Source: Hephaestia mangrovi
GTDB taxonomy: Bacteria; Pseudomonadota; Alphaproteobacteria; Sphingomonadales; Sphingomonadaceae
Direction: 5' to 3'
Assembly (NCBI RefSeq): GCF_019880555.1
Contig: NZ_JAINVU010000002.1
Coordinates: 496,001 to 560,000, forward strand
DNA: 64,000 bases
A model generated the notes under the pieces. The model was given only the letters and a program-made list of their open reading frames with translations. It searched no databases and had not been told where the DNA came from. How positions within the stretch are numbered: position 1 is the first letter of the stretch; each line of letters begins with the position of its first letter. Of the stretch, positions 30,126 through 38,840 are shown piece after piece. The translations under genes were made by a program, and so were the position numbers.

Positions 30126-30764
30126 TCAGGCGAACTTGCCTGCGACCAGCAGCCGGCCCGGGCCGAGCGTATCGAGCACCGTGGGCAAATCTTCCTCGGC
30201 AACGGCGAAGCAGCCTTCGCTGCGGCCGAGCATGCCGTGCTGCTTGATCATGTCATCGCTGACGTACCAGGCCCCGTGGACGACGATCGCGCGCGACATC
30301 GCGTTGCTATTGGTCGCCTCCAGCCCCTCGACGCGCATCGAATGGCCATGGGCGCCGGAATAATAATCGGCGGTGCGATAAGCACCCTCGGAGGTGCAGT
30401 TCGAGCCGGGTTCATTCGAGAAGCGATGCAGGAAACCGGTATGCGTCGGGTCCGAGCCGCGGCCATGCGCGACGAGATACGACGTCACCTGGCGCCGCTT
30501 GAGATCGACGAGATGCAGCCGCGCGGCACGCGAGGCCGGCGAGAAATCGGCGAGGCCGACGACATCGTCATGGGCGATTTGCGCGCGGTGCTTGGCCAGC
30601 GCGGTGGTGGCGTGATCGAACAACGGCCCGGTGGGCCCGCTCGGCACGGCAGCGAAAGTGGCGGCGCGCACCGAGGAGCCAAGCATACGGGGCGCGAACA
30701 TCGCTCCGGCGCCTAGCGCGGCGGCGGAGAGAAAGCGGCGGCGATCAGGATTGCTCATGGTCAT
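30126..30764 (-). CDS. murein L,D-transpeptidase catalytic domain (YkuD_2-like) protein, Tat-exported
   Basis: 212 residues. The N-terminus carries a twin-arginine motif (DRRRFLSAAALGAGAMF), so export folded through Tat is likely. The mature part has SYLVAHGRGSD, SMRVEGLEATNSNAMSRAIVVHGA and the active-site region MLGRSEGCFAV with the conserved Cys and upstream His, matching the YkuD_2 branch. Such proteins are predicted to act on peptidoglycan cross-links. ATG 30764 and ATG 30758 are both possible starts; neither has a clear ribosome binding site. Confidence 0.85.
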   Translation of the reverse strand: MTMSNPDRRRFLSAAALGAGAMFAPRMLGSSVRAATFAAVPSGPTGPLFDHATTALAKHRAQIAHDDVVGLADFSPASRAARLHLVDLKRRQVTSYLVAHGRGSDPTHTGFLHRFSNEPGSNCTSEGAYRTADYYSGAHGHSMRVEGLEATNSNAMSRAIVVHGAWYVSDDMIKQHGMLGRSEGCFAVAEEDLPTVLDTLGPGRLLVAGKFA

Positions 30765-30894
30765 GATGTGACATGAATATCATGAAACGTTCCCTAACCT
30801 TGTTGAGAATCCGCCCGATTCGTCGCATCGACAGCACATCCGGGCGTGAAGCGGCCGTTGCGGACGCAGTTTCGCGGCTTTGCGCAGAGTTCGC

Positions 30895-32064
30895 ATGACG
30901 AGGCCCGATTTGTCGGCTAAGCGCGCCCGCGACATGGCGGTGCACATCCTTCACATCCATTCGACCTTCTCGCTGGGCGGCAAGGAAGCGCGCGCAGTGC
31001 GGCTGATGAACGCGTTCGGCGATGCCGCGCGGCACACGATCGTCTCCGCGATGCCCGATCAGCTTGGCGCGCGCGACGCGATCGCGCCCGGCATCCGCTA
31101 CGAGATCGCGCAGGACCCGCCGGCGCTGACCGGCAAGCTCTCGGTCGCGCGATACGAGGCGATCGCGCGCTTCATGAGCCGATTCGACCTCGTGCTGACC
31201 TACAATTGGGGCGCGATGGACGCGGTGATGGCGGCGCGCACTTTTGCCAAGGGCGTGCCGCCGATCGTCCATCACGAGGACGGCTTCAACGCGGACGAGG
31301 CTGAGCGGCTCAAGCCGCAGCGCAACATGTATCGCCGCGTCGCGCTCGGCGCGGTCAAGGCGCTGGCCGTGCCGTCGGAAACGCTTGAGGATATCGCGCT
31401 CGACACGTGGAAGCAGCCGCGCGCGCGCGTTCATCGCATCCCTAACGGCATCGCGGTCGATCGCTATGCCACGCCGCCAAAACCCGATGCCATTCCCGGC
31501 TTTCGCCGCAAGAAGGGCGAGGTGGTGATCGGCACGCTTGCGGGTCTGCGCGACGTGAAGGATCTGCCGATGCTGGTCCGCGCCGTTGCCGGGGTGCCGG
31601 TGCCGACGCGGCTGGTAATCGTTGGAGAGGGGCCCGAACGGGCCCGGATCGAGGCAGCGGCGGCAGCGATGGACATGGCCGACACGCTGCACCTGCCCGG
31701 CTTCCTGCCCGAGCCGTGGCGCTACATCGGCCTGTTCGACATCTTCGCGCTGTCGTCGAAAAGCGAGCAATTCCCGATTTCGGTGATCGAGGCGATGGCG
31801 GCCGGCCTGCCGGTTGCGAGCCCCCATGTCGGCGACGTATCGCGGATGCTGTCGATGGCTAATTATCCGTTCGTCGCCCCCAATATCGACGAGGTGGAAT
31901 TGCGCGATTCGATTACCGCCTTCGCTCGCGATCCGGAAAAACGCAAAGTCGTCGGCGAGGCCAACCGCGCGCGGGCGAAGGCCGATTACGACGAGCGCAT
32001 CATGATCGCGCGCTATGCGGCACTTTACGGCGAAGCGCTGGGCAAGCCGGGCGTTTTCGGTTGA
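30895..32064 (+). CDS. GT4 family glycosyltransferase
   Basis: 389 residues, GT-B fold. N-terminal half: HILHIHSTFSLGGKEARAVRLMN with the Gly-rich loop for acceptor binding; C-terminal half: VIGTLAGLRDVKDLPMLVRAV, VIVGEGPERARIE, LPGFLPEPW and SSKSEQFPISVIEAMAAGLPVASPHVGDV with the E-x7-E nucleotide-sugar motif. Probably adds a sugar to a cell-surface glycan. No capsule cluster is adjacent. ATG 30934 (MAVHILHIH) would be an equally reasonable shorter start. Confidence 0.87.
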   Translation: MTRPDLSAKRARDMAVHILHIHSTFSLGGKEARAVRLMNAFGDAARHTIVSAMPDQLGARDAIAPGIRYEIAQDPPALTGKLSVARYEAIARFMSRFDLVLTYNWGAMDAVMAARTFAKGVPPIVHHEDGFNADEAERLKPQRNMYRRVALGAVKALAVPSETLEDIALDTWKQPRARVHRIPNGIAVDRYATPPKPDAIPGFRRKKGEVVIGTLAGLRDVKDLPMLVRAVAGVPVPTRLVIVGEGPERARIEAAAAAMDMADTLHLPGFLPEPWRYIGLFDIFALSSKSEQFPISVIEAMAAGLPVASPHVGDVSRMLSMANYPFVAPNIDEVELRDSITAFARDPEKRKVVGEANRARAKADYDERIMIARYAALYGEALGKPGVFG

Positions 32065-32134
32065 GTCGGTATTTCCTCGCGTCGCGGCGCATGTCCGCTA
32101 TAGTCGCGCGCGTGTTCATCCAACGGAGAATGAT

Positions 32135-33538
32135 GTGTTCAAGGGTCTGAAGCCAATCACCTATAACGGCAGCGAAGTCTGGCCGCTGGTGGAAGGCGGC
32201 AAGGGCGTGGCGGCGACCAATCATGCCAGCGCGGGCGCCTGGGCGGCCGCCGGCGGCATCGGCACCGTTTCGGCGGTCAACGCCGACAGCTACGACCCCG
32301 AAGGCAAGATCATCCCGCAGGTCTATAAATCGCTGACTCGTCGCGAGCGCCACGAAGAATTGATCGACTATGCGATCGAGGGCGCGGTGCAGCAGGTCAA
32401 GCGCGCGTTCGAGATCGCCGGCGGCAAGGGCGCGATCAACATCAATGTGCTGTGGGAAATGGGCGGCGCGCAGCGCGTGCTGCATGGCGTGCTGGAACGG
32501 ACCAGGGGGCTGGTCGCGGGCGTTACGTGCGGCGCCGGGATGCCGTACAAACTCAGCGAGATAGCGGCGTCTTATAACGTCAATTATCTGCCGATCGTCA
32601 GCTCGGCGCGCGCCTTCCGCGCGCTGTGGAAGCGCGCTTATTCGAAGGCGGCCGAATGGCTTGCCGCGGTGGTTTACGAAGACCCCTGGCTCGCCGGCGG
32701 TCACAACGGCCTGTCCAACGCCGAAGATCCGCTCCAGCCCGAGGATCCCTATCCGCGCGTCAAGGCGTTGCGCGAGACGATGCGCGAGGGCGGCATTCCG
32801 GATCACGTGCCGATCGTGATGGCCGGCGGCGTCTGGTATCTGCGCGACTGGAACCACTGGATCGACAATGAGGAGCTGGGCGCGATCGCCTTCCAGTTCG
32901 GCACGCGGCCGCTGCTTACCAAGGAAAGCCCGATTCCGCAGGCGTGGAAGGACAAGCTGCTCGAGATCGAGGAAGGCGAGGTGTTGCTGCACCGTTTCTC
33001 GCCGACCGGTTTCTATTCGAGCGCGGTGCGAAATCCCTTCCTCAAGAGCCTAGAAGCGCGCTCGGAGCGGCAAATCCCGTTCTCGACGCAGGAAGCCGGC
33101 GACCACACGTTCCAGCTCGACGTCGGCGTGAAGGGCAAGAATTTCTGGGTGACGCGCAACGACCTGATCCGCGCGCGCGGCTGGTTCGGCGCGGGCTTCA
33201 CCGAGGCGCTCAAGACGCCCGATAACACGCTGGTTTTCGTCACCGACGCGGAGAAGAAGGAAATCCGCAAGGATCAGGCGGATTGCATGGGCTGCCTCAG
33301 TCAGTGCCTGTTCTCGTCTTGGGCGGACAGCGAAACCAACTCGACCGGGCGGCTCGCTGATCCGCGCAGCTTCTGCATCCAGAAGACGCTGCAGGATATC
33401 GCGCATGGCGGCCCGACCGACCAGAACCTGATGTTCGCCGGCCATGGCGCCTATAATTTCAAGAAGGATCCGTTCTATTCGAACGGCTTCGTGCCCACAG
33501 TGAAGCAGCTGGTCGATCGCATCCTGACGGGCGATTAA
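32135..33538 (+). CDS. NAD(P)H-dependent flavin oxidoreductase, nitronate monooxygenase family
   Basis: 467 residues from GTG 32135, with GGAG seven bases upstream; the longer frame overlaps the glycosyltransferase. The N-terminal half has FMN-barrel features (NHASAGAWAAAGGIGTVSAVN; VAGVTCGAGMPYKLSEIA; VPIVMAGGVWYLRDWNHW). The C-terminal half is longer than in 2-nitropropane dioxygenase and includes QADCMGCLSQCLFSSWAD with three closely spaced Cys. The family uses FMN; the physiological substrate is unknown. The Cys cluster could bind a metal, which is a guess. Confidence 0.75.
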   Translation: MFKGLKPITYNGSEVWPLVEGGKGVAATNHASAGAWAAAGGIGTVSAVNADSYDPEGKIIPQVYKSLTRRERHEELIDYAIEGAVQQVKRAFEIAGGKGAININVLWEMGGAQRVLHGVLERTRGLVAGVTCGAGMPYKLSEIAASYNVNYLPIVSSARAFRALWKRAYSKAAEWLAAVVYEDPWLAGGHNGLSNAEDPLQPEDPYPRVKALRETMREGGIPDHVPIVMAGGVWYLRDWNHWIDNEELGAIAFQFGTRPLLTKESPIPQAWKDKLLEIEEGEVLLHRFSPTGFYSSAVRNPFLKSLEARSERQIPFSTQEAGDHTFQLDVGVKGKNFWVTRNDLIRARGWFGAGFTEALKTPDNTLVFVTDAEKKEIRKDQADCMGCLSQCLFSSWADSETNSTGRLADPRSFCIQKTLQDIAHGGPTDQNLMFAGHGAYNFKKDPFYSNGFVPTVKQLVDRILTGD

Positions 33539-33750
33539 AGCGGCGCGCTTCGGCGTCGCACAGGCGGAAATCGATGGCGCACCGGCCGGAGGCGACAGCA
33601 ACAAGGAGCTGTCGCCCGTTCCACAGCGCCCCTGTCATCACCGCGTCAATTGTCGAAGGCAAAGCCTGAATCCGACTCGGGGGTGAGACACGGAACTGCG
33701 GTGCCACTGCTGCCGCGTCGTCTCCTCACCGAATGGTCTGGAGCAACGCT

Positions 33751-34020
33751 ATGCCTACCCGCCACCTTGCGATCGGTCTCGTCCGGGATCCCGTGCTGAT
33801 CGTAGCCATGTTGATACTGGGGGTGGGATTGGCGGCGATACTGATGTTGCGGGCGGTCTTTTCGATCATGGCCGGGATGCGCAGCCTCCGTTCGCGCGCG
33901 CCGGACCGATCAGATCCAACCCTCGAGCACCTGGTCGGGCGGCCGGTGGCCGTCAGCCCAGGTGCGAATATTGGCGATGACCTTTTCGCCCGTCGCTTGC
34001 CGTCCCTCGAAAGTCGCTGA
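33751..34020 (+). CDS. possible small membrane protein, overlapping
   Basis: 89-residue ORF from ATG 33751, with GGAG seven bases upstream. Residues 12-45 are hydrophobic (DPVLIVAMLILGVGLAAILML), suggesting one membrane helix; the tail is basic and low complexity. Its last 111 bp overlap the 3-prime end of the convergent dehydrogenase gene, which argues for caution. The rest of the gap 33539-33750 shows no feature. Confidence 0.3.
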   Translation: MPTRHLAIGLVRDPVLIVAMLILGVGLAAILMLRAVFSIMAGMRSLRSRAPDRSDPTLEHLVGRPVAVSPGANIGDDLFARRLPSLESR

Positions 34021-34908
34021 GCCCATATGCGGCAGCAGGACGACATTGGGTAGCGCCAGCAGCCGCGCGTCGACCGCGGGTTCGTGCTCGTAAACGTCGA
34101 GGCCTGCCCCCGCGAGCTGCCCCTGTTCCAGTGCATCGATCAGCGCGGCTTCCTCGACCACGTCGCCGCGCGAGGTGTTGATCAGATAGACGTGGCGTCC
34201 GAGCAGGGCGAGCCGCCGCGCGTCGATCAGATGCTCGGTCTGTGGTGTGTGCGGTGCGTTGATCGAGACGATGTCCACCTCGCGCAGCATCGCGTCGAGA
34301 TCGTCATGCCAGGTCGCGCCGAGCGGCGCCTCGATCACCTCCGGCAAGCGGTGGCGGTTGTGGTAATGGATCGACAGGCCGAATGCCCGCGCGCGCAGCG
34401 CGACCGCCTGGCCGATCCGCCCCATCCCGACGATACCGAGCTTCTTGCCGCCGATCCGGTGACCGAGCATCCCGCCGGGGCTCCAGCCGTTCCATCGCCC
34501 CGATCGCATCAGCTTCTCGCCTTCGGCCAATCGCCGCGGCACCGACAGGATCAGCGCCATCGTCATGTCGGCGGTGTCCTGGGTGAGCACGCCGGGGGTG
34601 TTGGTGACGATGATGTCGCGCGCACGCGCCGCCGCAAGATCGATATGATCCACGCCGGCGCCGAAATTGGCGATCAGCTTGAGTCGCTCGCCAGCGCCGG
34701 CAATCAGTTCGGCGTCGATATGATCGGTGACGGTCGGCACCAGCACGTCGCACGTCGCCATCGCCGCCGCGAGCGCGGTGCGGTCCATCGGCGCATCGCC
34801 GCGGTTGTTGATCGTATCGAATAATTGCTCCAGCCGGGTCATCACCGCGTCGGTGAGTTCTCGGGTGACGATCACCCTGGGATTGGCGCGGCGCTTACTC
34901 TCGGGCAT
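33910..34908 (-). CDS. D-2-hydroxyacid dehydrogenase (glyoxylate reductase type)
   Basis: 332 residues. Typical layout: catalytic domain split around a Rossmann domain with LGIVGMGRIGQAVALRARAFGL (GxGxxG), the Arg-containing INTSRGDVVEEAALIDAL and the His of LLPHMGSATFEGRQATGEKV. The HMGSAT block is characteristic of glyoxylate/hydroxypyruvate reductases and D-glycerate dehydrogenases. It probably reduces glyoxylate or hydroxypyruvate with NAD(P)H. The start MPESKRRANPRVIVTREL avoids the overlap with the divergent SH3 gene. Confidence 0.9.
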   Translation of the reverse strand: MPESKRRANPRVIVTRELTDAVMTRLEQLFDTINNRGDAPMDRTALAAAMATCDVLVPTVTDHIDAELIAGAGERLKLIANFGAGVDHIDLAAARARDIIVTNTPGVLTQDTADMTMALILSVPRRLAEGEKLMRSGRWNGWSPGGMLGHRIGGKKLGIVGMGRIGQAVALRARAFGLSIHYHNRHRLPEVIEAPLGATWHDDLDAMLREVDIVSINAPHTPQTEHLIDARRLALLGRHVYLINTSRGDVVEEAALIDALEQGQLAGAGLDVYEHEPAVDARLLALPNVVLLPHMGSATFEGRQATGEKVIANIRTWADGHRPPDQVLEGWI

Positions 34909-35008
34909 GTGCGATGGTTGGCGTGTCCCGCGGCGCGCGTCAACGGTGGTTGAAGCCACCGTGGCGATCGCGTTACAGCGAATGTGCAACGCAAAGGGGA
35001 AGGGCGGC

Positions 35009-35500
35009 ATGCGGTTCGGTTCGTGGTTCGTGTTCCTGGCGGCGGCGGTTTCACTCGTGCTGCTCGCAACCGGCCATGCCTCGGCGCAGAAGCGGCATCC
35101 GCCTTATTACGCCTCGATCGTGCCCAACCAGGCATTGATGCGCACCGGGCCGGGGCGCAATTATCCGGCGGTCTGGCTCTATCGGCGCGCCGATCTGCCG
35201 ATCAAGGTGGTCGAGATCTACAAGGACTGGCGCAAGGTGGAGGATCCCGACGGCACCCAGGGCTGGATGCTGCGCACGCTGCTCAGCGATCGCCGCACCG
35301 CTGTCGTTACCGGCGACGTCACCGAATTGCGCGAGACTCCCGATTTTGCCGGCAACGTGTTGTGGCGGGCCGAACCGGGCGTGGTCGGGCGGATCAGCAA
35401 ATGCGCGGGCGGCTGGTGCTGGTTCGATGTTCACGGCAAGGCGGGGTACGTGCAGGAAACCCATTTATGGGGCGTCGACCCGGGCGAGCAGATCGACTGA
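35009..35500 (+). CDS. secreted SH3-domain protein
   Basis: 163 residues. Signal peptide 1-26 (MRFGSWFVFLAAAVSLVLLA...ASA) with cleavage before QKRHPP. The mature protein has two SH3-like repeats: NQALMRTGPGRNYPAVWLYRRADLPIKVVEIYKDWRKVED followed by GWMLRTLLS, and a second half VTELRETPDF...GWCWFDVHGKAGYVQ. Bacterial SH3 domains of this type bind cell-wall or protein ligands in the periplasm. A purine-rich AAGGGGAAGGG precedes the ATG. Function unknown. Confidence 0.82.
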   Translation: MRFGSWFVFLAAAVSLVLLATGHASAQKRHPPYYASIVPNQALMRTGPGRNYPAVWLYRRADLPIKVVEIYKDWRKVEDPDGTQGWMLRTLLSDRRTAVVTGDVTELRETPDFAGNVLWRAEPGVVGRISKCAGGWCWFDVHGKAGYVQETHLWGVDPGEQID

Positions 35501-35625
35501 GCAAGCCCGCGACCCGACCTTCGCGCTAATCCCGATGCCCCACGGGGCTGCGGGCGCCGGCCTGCTATCTTCGCCTTGCCGTTCCGCGATGGCGGCAGAA
35601 GATGGAGCGAGGCGGACAGCCGACG

Positions 35626-37467
35626 ATGAAACGGGGTCGCTATTGGGCGCGGCGCGTCAAGCATGTGGCCGATCGTATCGTCGCAGCCGCGCTGCTCGTC
35701 GTTCTTTCGCCCATCATGCTGATGACGGCGTTGGCGGTATGGGCGGTGCTCGGACGGCCGATCCTCTTCCGGCAGACGCGGCCCGGCTATCTCGGACGAC
35801 CGTTCACCATCGTCAAGTTCCGCACCATGTCGCTCGCGCCACCGGGATCGGAAGACAGCGCGTCGGATGGCGAGCGGCTCGGGCGATTCGGGCGTTTCCT
35901 GCGCGCGACCAGCCTCGACGAACTGCCCGAGTTGATCAATGTCGTTCGTGGCGAGATGAGCCTGGTCGGGCCGCGGCCGCTGCTGATGACCTATCTGAAA
36001 CGCTATTCGGCCGAGCAGGCGCGCCGGCATGAGGCACAGCCCGGTATCACCGGGCTGGCGCAGGTCAATGGCCGCAACGCGCTGGGCTGGGAACGGCGGT
36101 TCCGGTTCGATCTATGGTACGTCGATCACTGGTCGCTGTGGCTCGATTGCAAGATCCTGGTGCTTACGCTGGTGCAACTCCTCAATCCGCGCGGGATCAG
36201 CGCCGAGGGCCATGCGACGATGCCCGAATTCATGGGCAATGACAGCGTGGTGCCGTTCCGGCCTTTCCCGCGTCCGCCGGTCGGCGCGATGGTTCGCGCG
36301 CCGCTCAAGATTGCCGCGCTTGGCGTCGGCATGGCGTTCAGCCTTGCGGCCTGCGTCGCGGTGGTCGATCCCTATGGCGTCACGCATGTCGCGACCATTT
36401 CGGGCTTCAATGCGCAGAAGACCGAGCGGACCGACGGCGGCGGGCGTATCGCCAAGTCGCTGCAGCTCTGGCTGCACGATCCCCAGACATTGATCCTCGG
36501 CGGGTCGCGGACCTGGACCGGCATTGATCCCGACGATCCGGCGTTTGCCGGTGGCACTGCCTATAATGCCGCGGTGCGCGACGCCACGATCGACGAGGTG
36601 GCGGCGATCGGCCGCTTCGCACTCGTTCATGCCAAGCCGAAACGGATTTTCATCGGCCTGGAATTTTCGATGTTCAAGGCCGATCGCGCCGATCGCCGCG
36701 ACTTCGAGGATTCGGGTTTCGATGGCGATCCGATGCCGGTGGTGCTGCTGCGCTCACTGATCGGGCCGCAGGCGTTGAAGGACAGCGTTCAGACGGTCGA
36801 GCACAATGTGCAGGGCGAATATGCGCTCGACAGCGCCGACGGCTATCGCTGGTTTCCCGGCGAGGCGAATTATCGGCGCGCTTTCCGCAACGTGCTGGTG
36901 TCGTTCCTCGACGATCCTGGCCAGGCCGCGCGCGTCCATTACGATCGCCACGGCTTTATCGTGTTGCGGCAGTTCCTCGATCAGGCGGCCGCTGCCGGCG
37001 TGCCCGTTACGCTGTTCACTGCGCCGCTTCATGCGCGCCAGCTCGAAACGATCCGCGCGGTCGGCCTAGCGCCGGTCCGCAATCAATGGCTTGCCGAACT
37101 GACCTCGATGGTGGCCGACGTGAATGCCGCCCATGAAGCTGGCGCGTCGATCCGCCTGTTCAACTTCACCGGTTACAACAGCCTGACGACCGAGGATATT
37201 CCCGACCCCGGCGACCCCGAGACGGTGATGCGCTGGTATTGGACGCCGTCGACATACAAGCCGACGCTCGGCCATCTGGTCATCGCCCGGCTCACCGGCA
37301 ACGCCGGGGCGCCCGCCGATTTCGGCATTCAGCTGACGCCAGCCGCGCTCCCCGGCGTGCTCGCGGCCGAGATCGGCGGGCATCGCGCCTATCTTGCCCA
37401 TCATCCGGAAGAAGTGCGCGATATCGCAACGGCGGTCGCCGCGCACCGCGCCAAACTCGCGATCTGA
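35626..37467 (+). CDS. phosphoglycosyl transferase fused to a second membrane-anchored SGNH-like domain
   Basis: 613 residues, about three times the catalytic core of the family. Residues 10-190 form a monotopic sugar-1-phosphate transferase (WcaJ/PglC type) that would load a phosphosugar on undecaprenyl phosphate: membrane helix 18-42, FRQTRPGYLGRPFTIVKFRTM, and the Asp98-Glu99 dyad in SLDELPELINVVRGEMSLVGPRP. A linker leads to another hydrophobic helix (225-247). Residues 285 onward read LILGGSRTWTGIDPDDP and YNAAVRDATIDEV, resembling the first blocks of SGNH/DUF1574-like proteins. No stop or frame change separates the parts. ATG 35602 is an alternative start. Confidence 0.82.
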   Translation: MKRGRYWARRVKHVADRIVAAALLVVLSPIMLMTALAVWAVLGRPILFRQTRPGYLGRPFTIVKFRTMSLAPPGSEDSASDGERLGRFGRFLRATSLDELPELINVVRGEMSLVGPRPLLMTYLKRYSAEQARRHEAQPGITGLAQVNGRNALGWERRFRFDLWYVDHWSLWLDCKILVLTLVQLLNPRGISAEGHATMPEFMGNDSVVPFRPFPRPPVGAMVRAPLKIAALGVGMAFSLAACVAVVDPYGVTHVATISGFNAQKTERTDGGGRIAKSLQLWLHDPQTLILGGSRTWTGIDPDDPAFAGGTAYNAAVRDATIDEVAAIGRFALVHAKPKRIFIGLEFSMFKADRADRRDFEDSGFDGDPMPVVLLRSLIGPQALKDSVQTVEHNVQGEYALDSADGYRWFPGEANYRRAFRNVLVSFLDDPGQAARVHYDRHGFIVLRQFLDQAAAAGVPVTLFTAPLHARQLETIRAVGLAPVRNQWLAELTSMVADVNAAHEAGASIRLFNFTGYNSLTTEDIPDPGDPETVMRWYWTPSTYKPTLGHLVIARLTGNAGAPADFGIQLTPAALPGVLAAEIGGHRAYLAHHPEEVRDIATAVAAHRAKLAI

Positions 37468-37593
37468 GCCGCTGTCGGCCAAAACCCGGCTTGCCGCAAA
37501 TCGGGCTGTTCTTATGCGCGCTATCGGCTAGCGATAGACCATGCCCGGCACGTTCATCGATCCGCTTGGCCTGCGGGGCCGCGAGGAATTGCG

Positions 37594-38349
37594 TTGAGCG
37601 GTGCGTTGCTGTGGCCGGTGGCGCTGGGTGTGCTCGGCGCGATCCTCGGCAGTTTCTTCGCCGCGTTGGTGATCCGCTGGCCGCAGGGGCGGTCGGTAAC
37701 GTCTGGCCGGTCAGCGTGCGACGCCTGCGGCCGCACGCTCGGTCCCGCCGAGTTGATACCGCTATTGAGCGCATTGTTGCTGCGCGGCCGATGCCGGACA
37801 TGCGGGGCGGCGATCGATCCCAGGCATTGGCAGATCGAGCTCGCCGCGGCAGCGATCGGGCTCGCCGCGGGGATGGCTGTGCCGGGGCCGATCGGGCTGG
37901 CGGGGGCGGTATTCGGGTGGCTGCTGCTCGTGCTGGCCGCGCTCGACGTGACGGCGTTCTGGCTGCCCGACGTGATGACCGGGGCGCTGGCGCTGGCCGG
38001 TCTGCTTGTTGGCCTGCTCGGCGTCGAGCCGCCGCTGGCGGCACGAGCGATCGGCGGTGTTGCCGGCTTCGCGTGCCTGTGGGCGATCGCCGCCGGCTAT
38101 CGGATGATCCGGCATCGCGAGGGGCTGGGCGGCGGCGACCCGAAGCTGTTCGGCGCGATCGGGCTTTGGCTTGGCTGGCGGATGCTGCCGGTGGTGCTGG
38201 TAATGGCCAGCGTGACGGGGCTGATGCTCGTTATGCTGCGGATAACGACCGGCACGAAGGTTCGCGCGGACGACCGGCTGCCGTTCGGCGCGTTGCTGGC
38301 GATCGCGGCTTACCCGGTGTGGCTGGTCATGCTAGCTTCGGTGCCATGA
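37594..38349 (+). CDS. prepilin peptidase (A24 family)
   Basis: 251 residues with about seven membrane segments. It carries the N-terminal zinc CxxC pairs of the methylase-type region (CDACG and CRTCG), one catalytic Asp in AALDVTAFWLPD and the second in LGGGDPKLFGAIG. It cleaves and may methylate type IV pilin-like or type II pseudopilin leaders. The TTG start is supported by GAGGAA 8 nt upstream and overlaps the stop of an 18-codon upstream ORF. No pilin gene is in the window. It overlaps the next gene by ATGA. Confidence 0.88.
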   Translation: MSGALLWPVALGVLGAILGSFFAALVIRWPQGRSVTSGRSACDACGRTLGPAELIPLLSALLLRGRCRTCGAAIDPRHWQIELAAAAIGLAAGMAVPGPIGLAGAVFGWLLLVLAALDVTAFWLPDVMTGALALAGLLVGLLGVEPPLAARAIGGVAGFACLWAIAAGYRMIRHREGLGGGDPKLFGAIGLWLGWRMLPVVLVMASVTGLMLVMLRITTGTKVRADDRLPFGALLAIAAYPVWLVMLASVP

Positions 38350-38840
38350 AGCTGAGACCGTTGTTGCTCGCGATCATTGTGGCGGCTGCGCCGGCCACGG
38401 CGCGCAAGGCCGACAAACCGGCTCCCCGGCCTTTGCTGACGTCGATCGACGGCGTGCCCTTGGGCGAGCTGCCGAAGCAGGAGCTGCCGGCGACCGGCTG
38501 CGCGGCGTATCTCTGGAGCAAGGGCACGACGCACGCTCTGGTGGCGATGGCGAGCGCCGATCCGGCACGCCTGCGCCTGTCGCTCGACGGCAAGATTACC
38601 GATTATCCGCGGACCGCGCAGCAAGGCGCCGGCGGATTCGGTTTCGCTCAGACGACAACCTATCAGGCCGGCGACCTGACGGCGACGCTGGACCTGACCA
38701 TCCGGGCGAATGCGGATTTGACACAGGGCGCCGCAGTGCCATCGGGGACGCTGACGGTGGAGCGGACTGGCCAGGATGGCATCGTGTTGCCGGTCGGCGG
38801 GTTGATCGGATGCACCGCAACCAAGGAGGTGACGCCATGA
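38346..38840 (+). CDS. exported protein of unknown function
   Basis: 164 residues. Sec signal peptide at the start (MKLRPLLLAIIVAAAPATA). The mature part has two Cys far apart, a C-A-A-Y-L-W segment, and a beta-rich central stretch; no known family was recognised. It overlaps the prepilin peptidase by 4 nt and the following aldehyde dehydrogenase by 4 nt, so the three are translationally coupled. Confidence 0.7.
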   Translation: MKLRPLLLAIIVAAAPATARKADKPAPRPLLTSIDGVPLGELPKQELPATGCAAYLWSKGTTHALVAMASADPARLRLSLDGKITDYPRTAQQGAGGFGFAQTTTYQAGDLTATLDLTIRANADLTQGAAVPSGTLTVERTGQDGIVLPVGGLIGCTATKEVTP

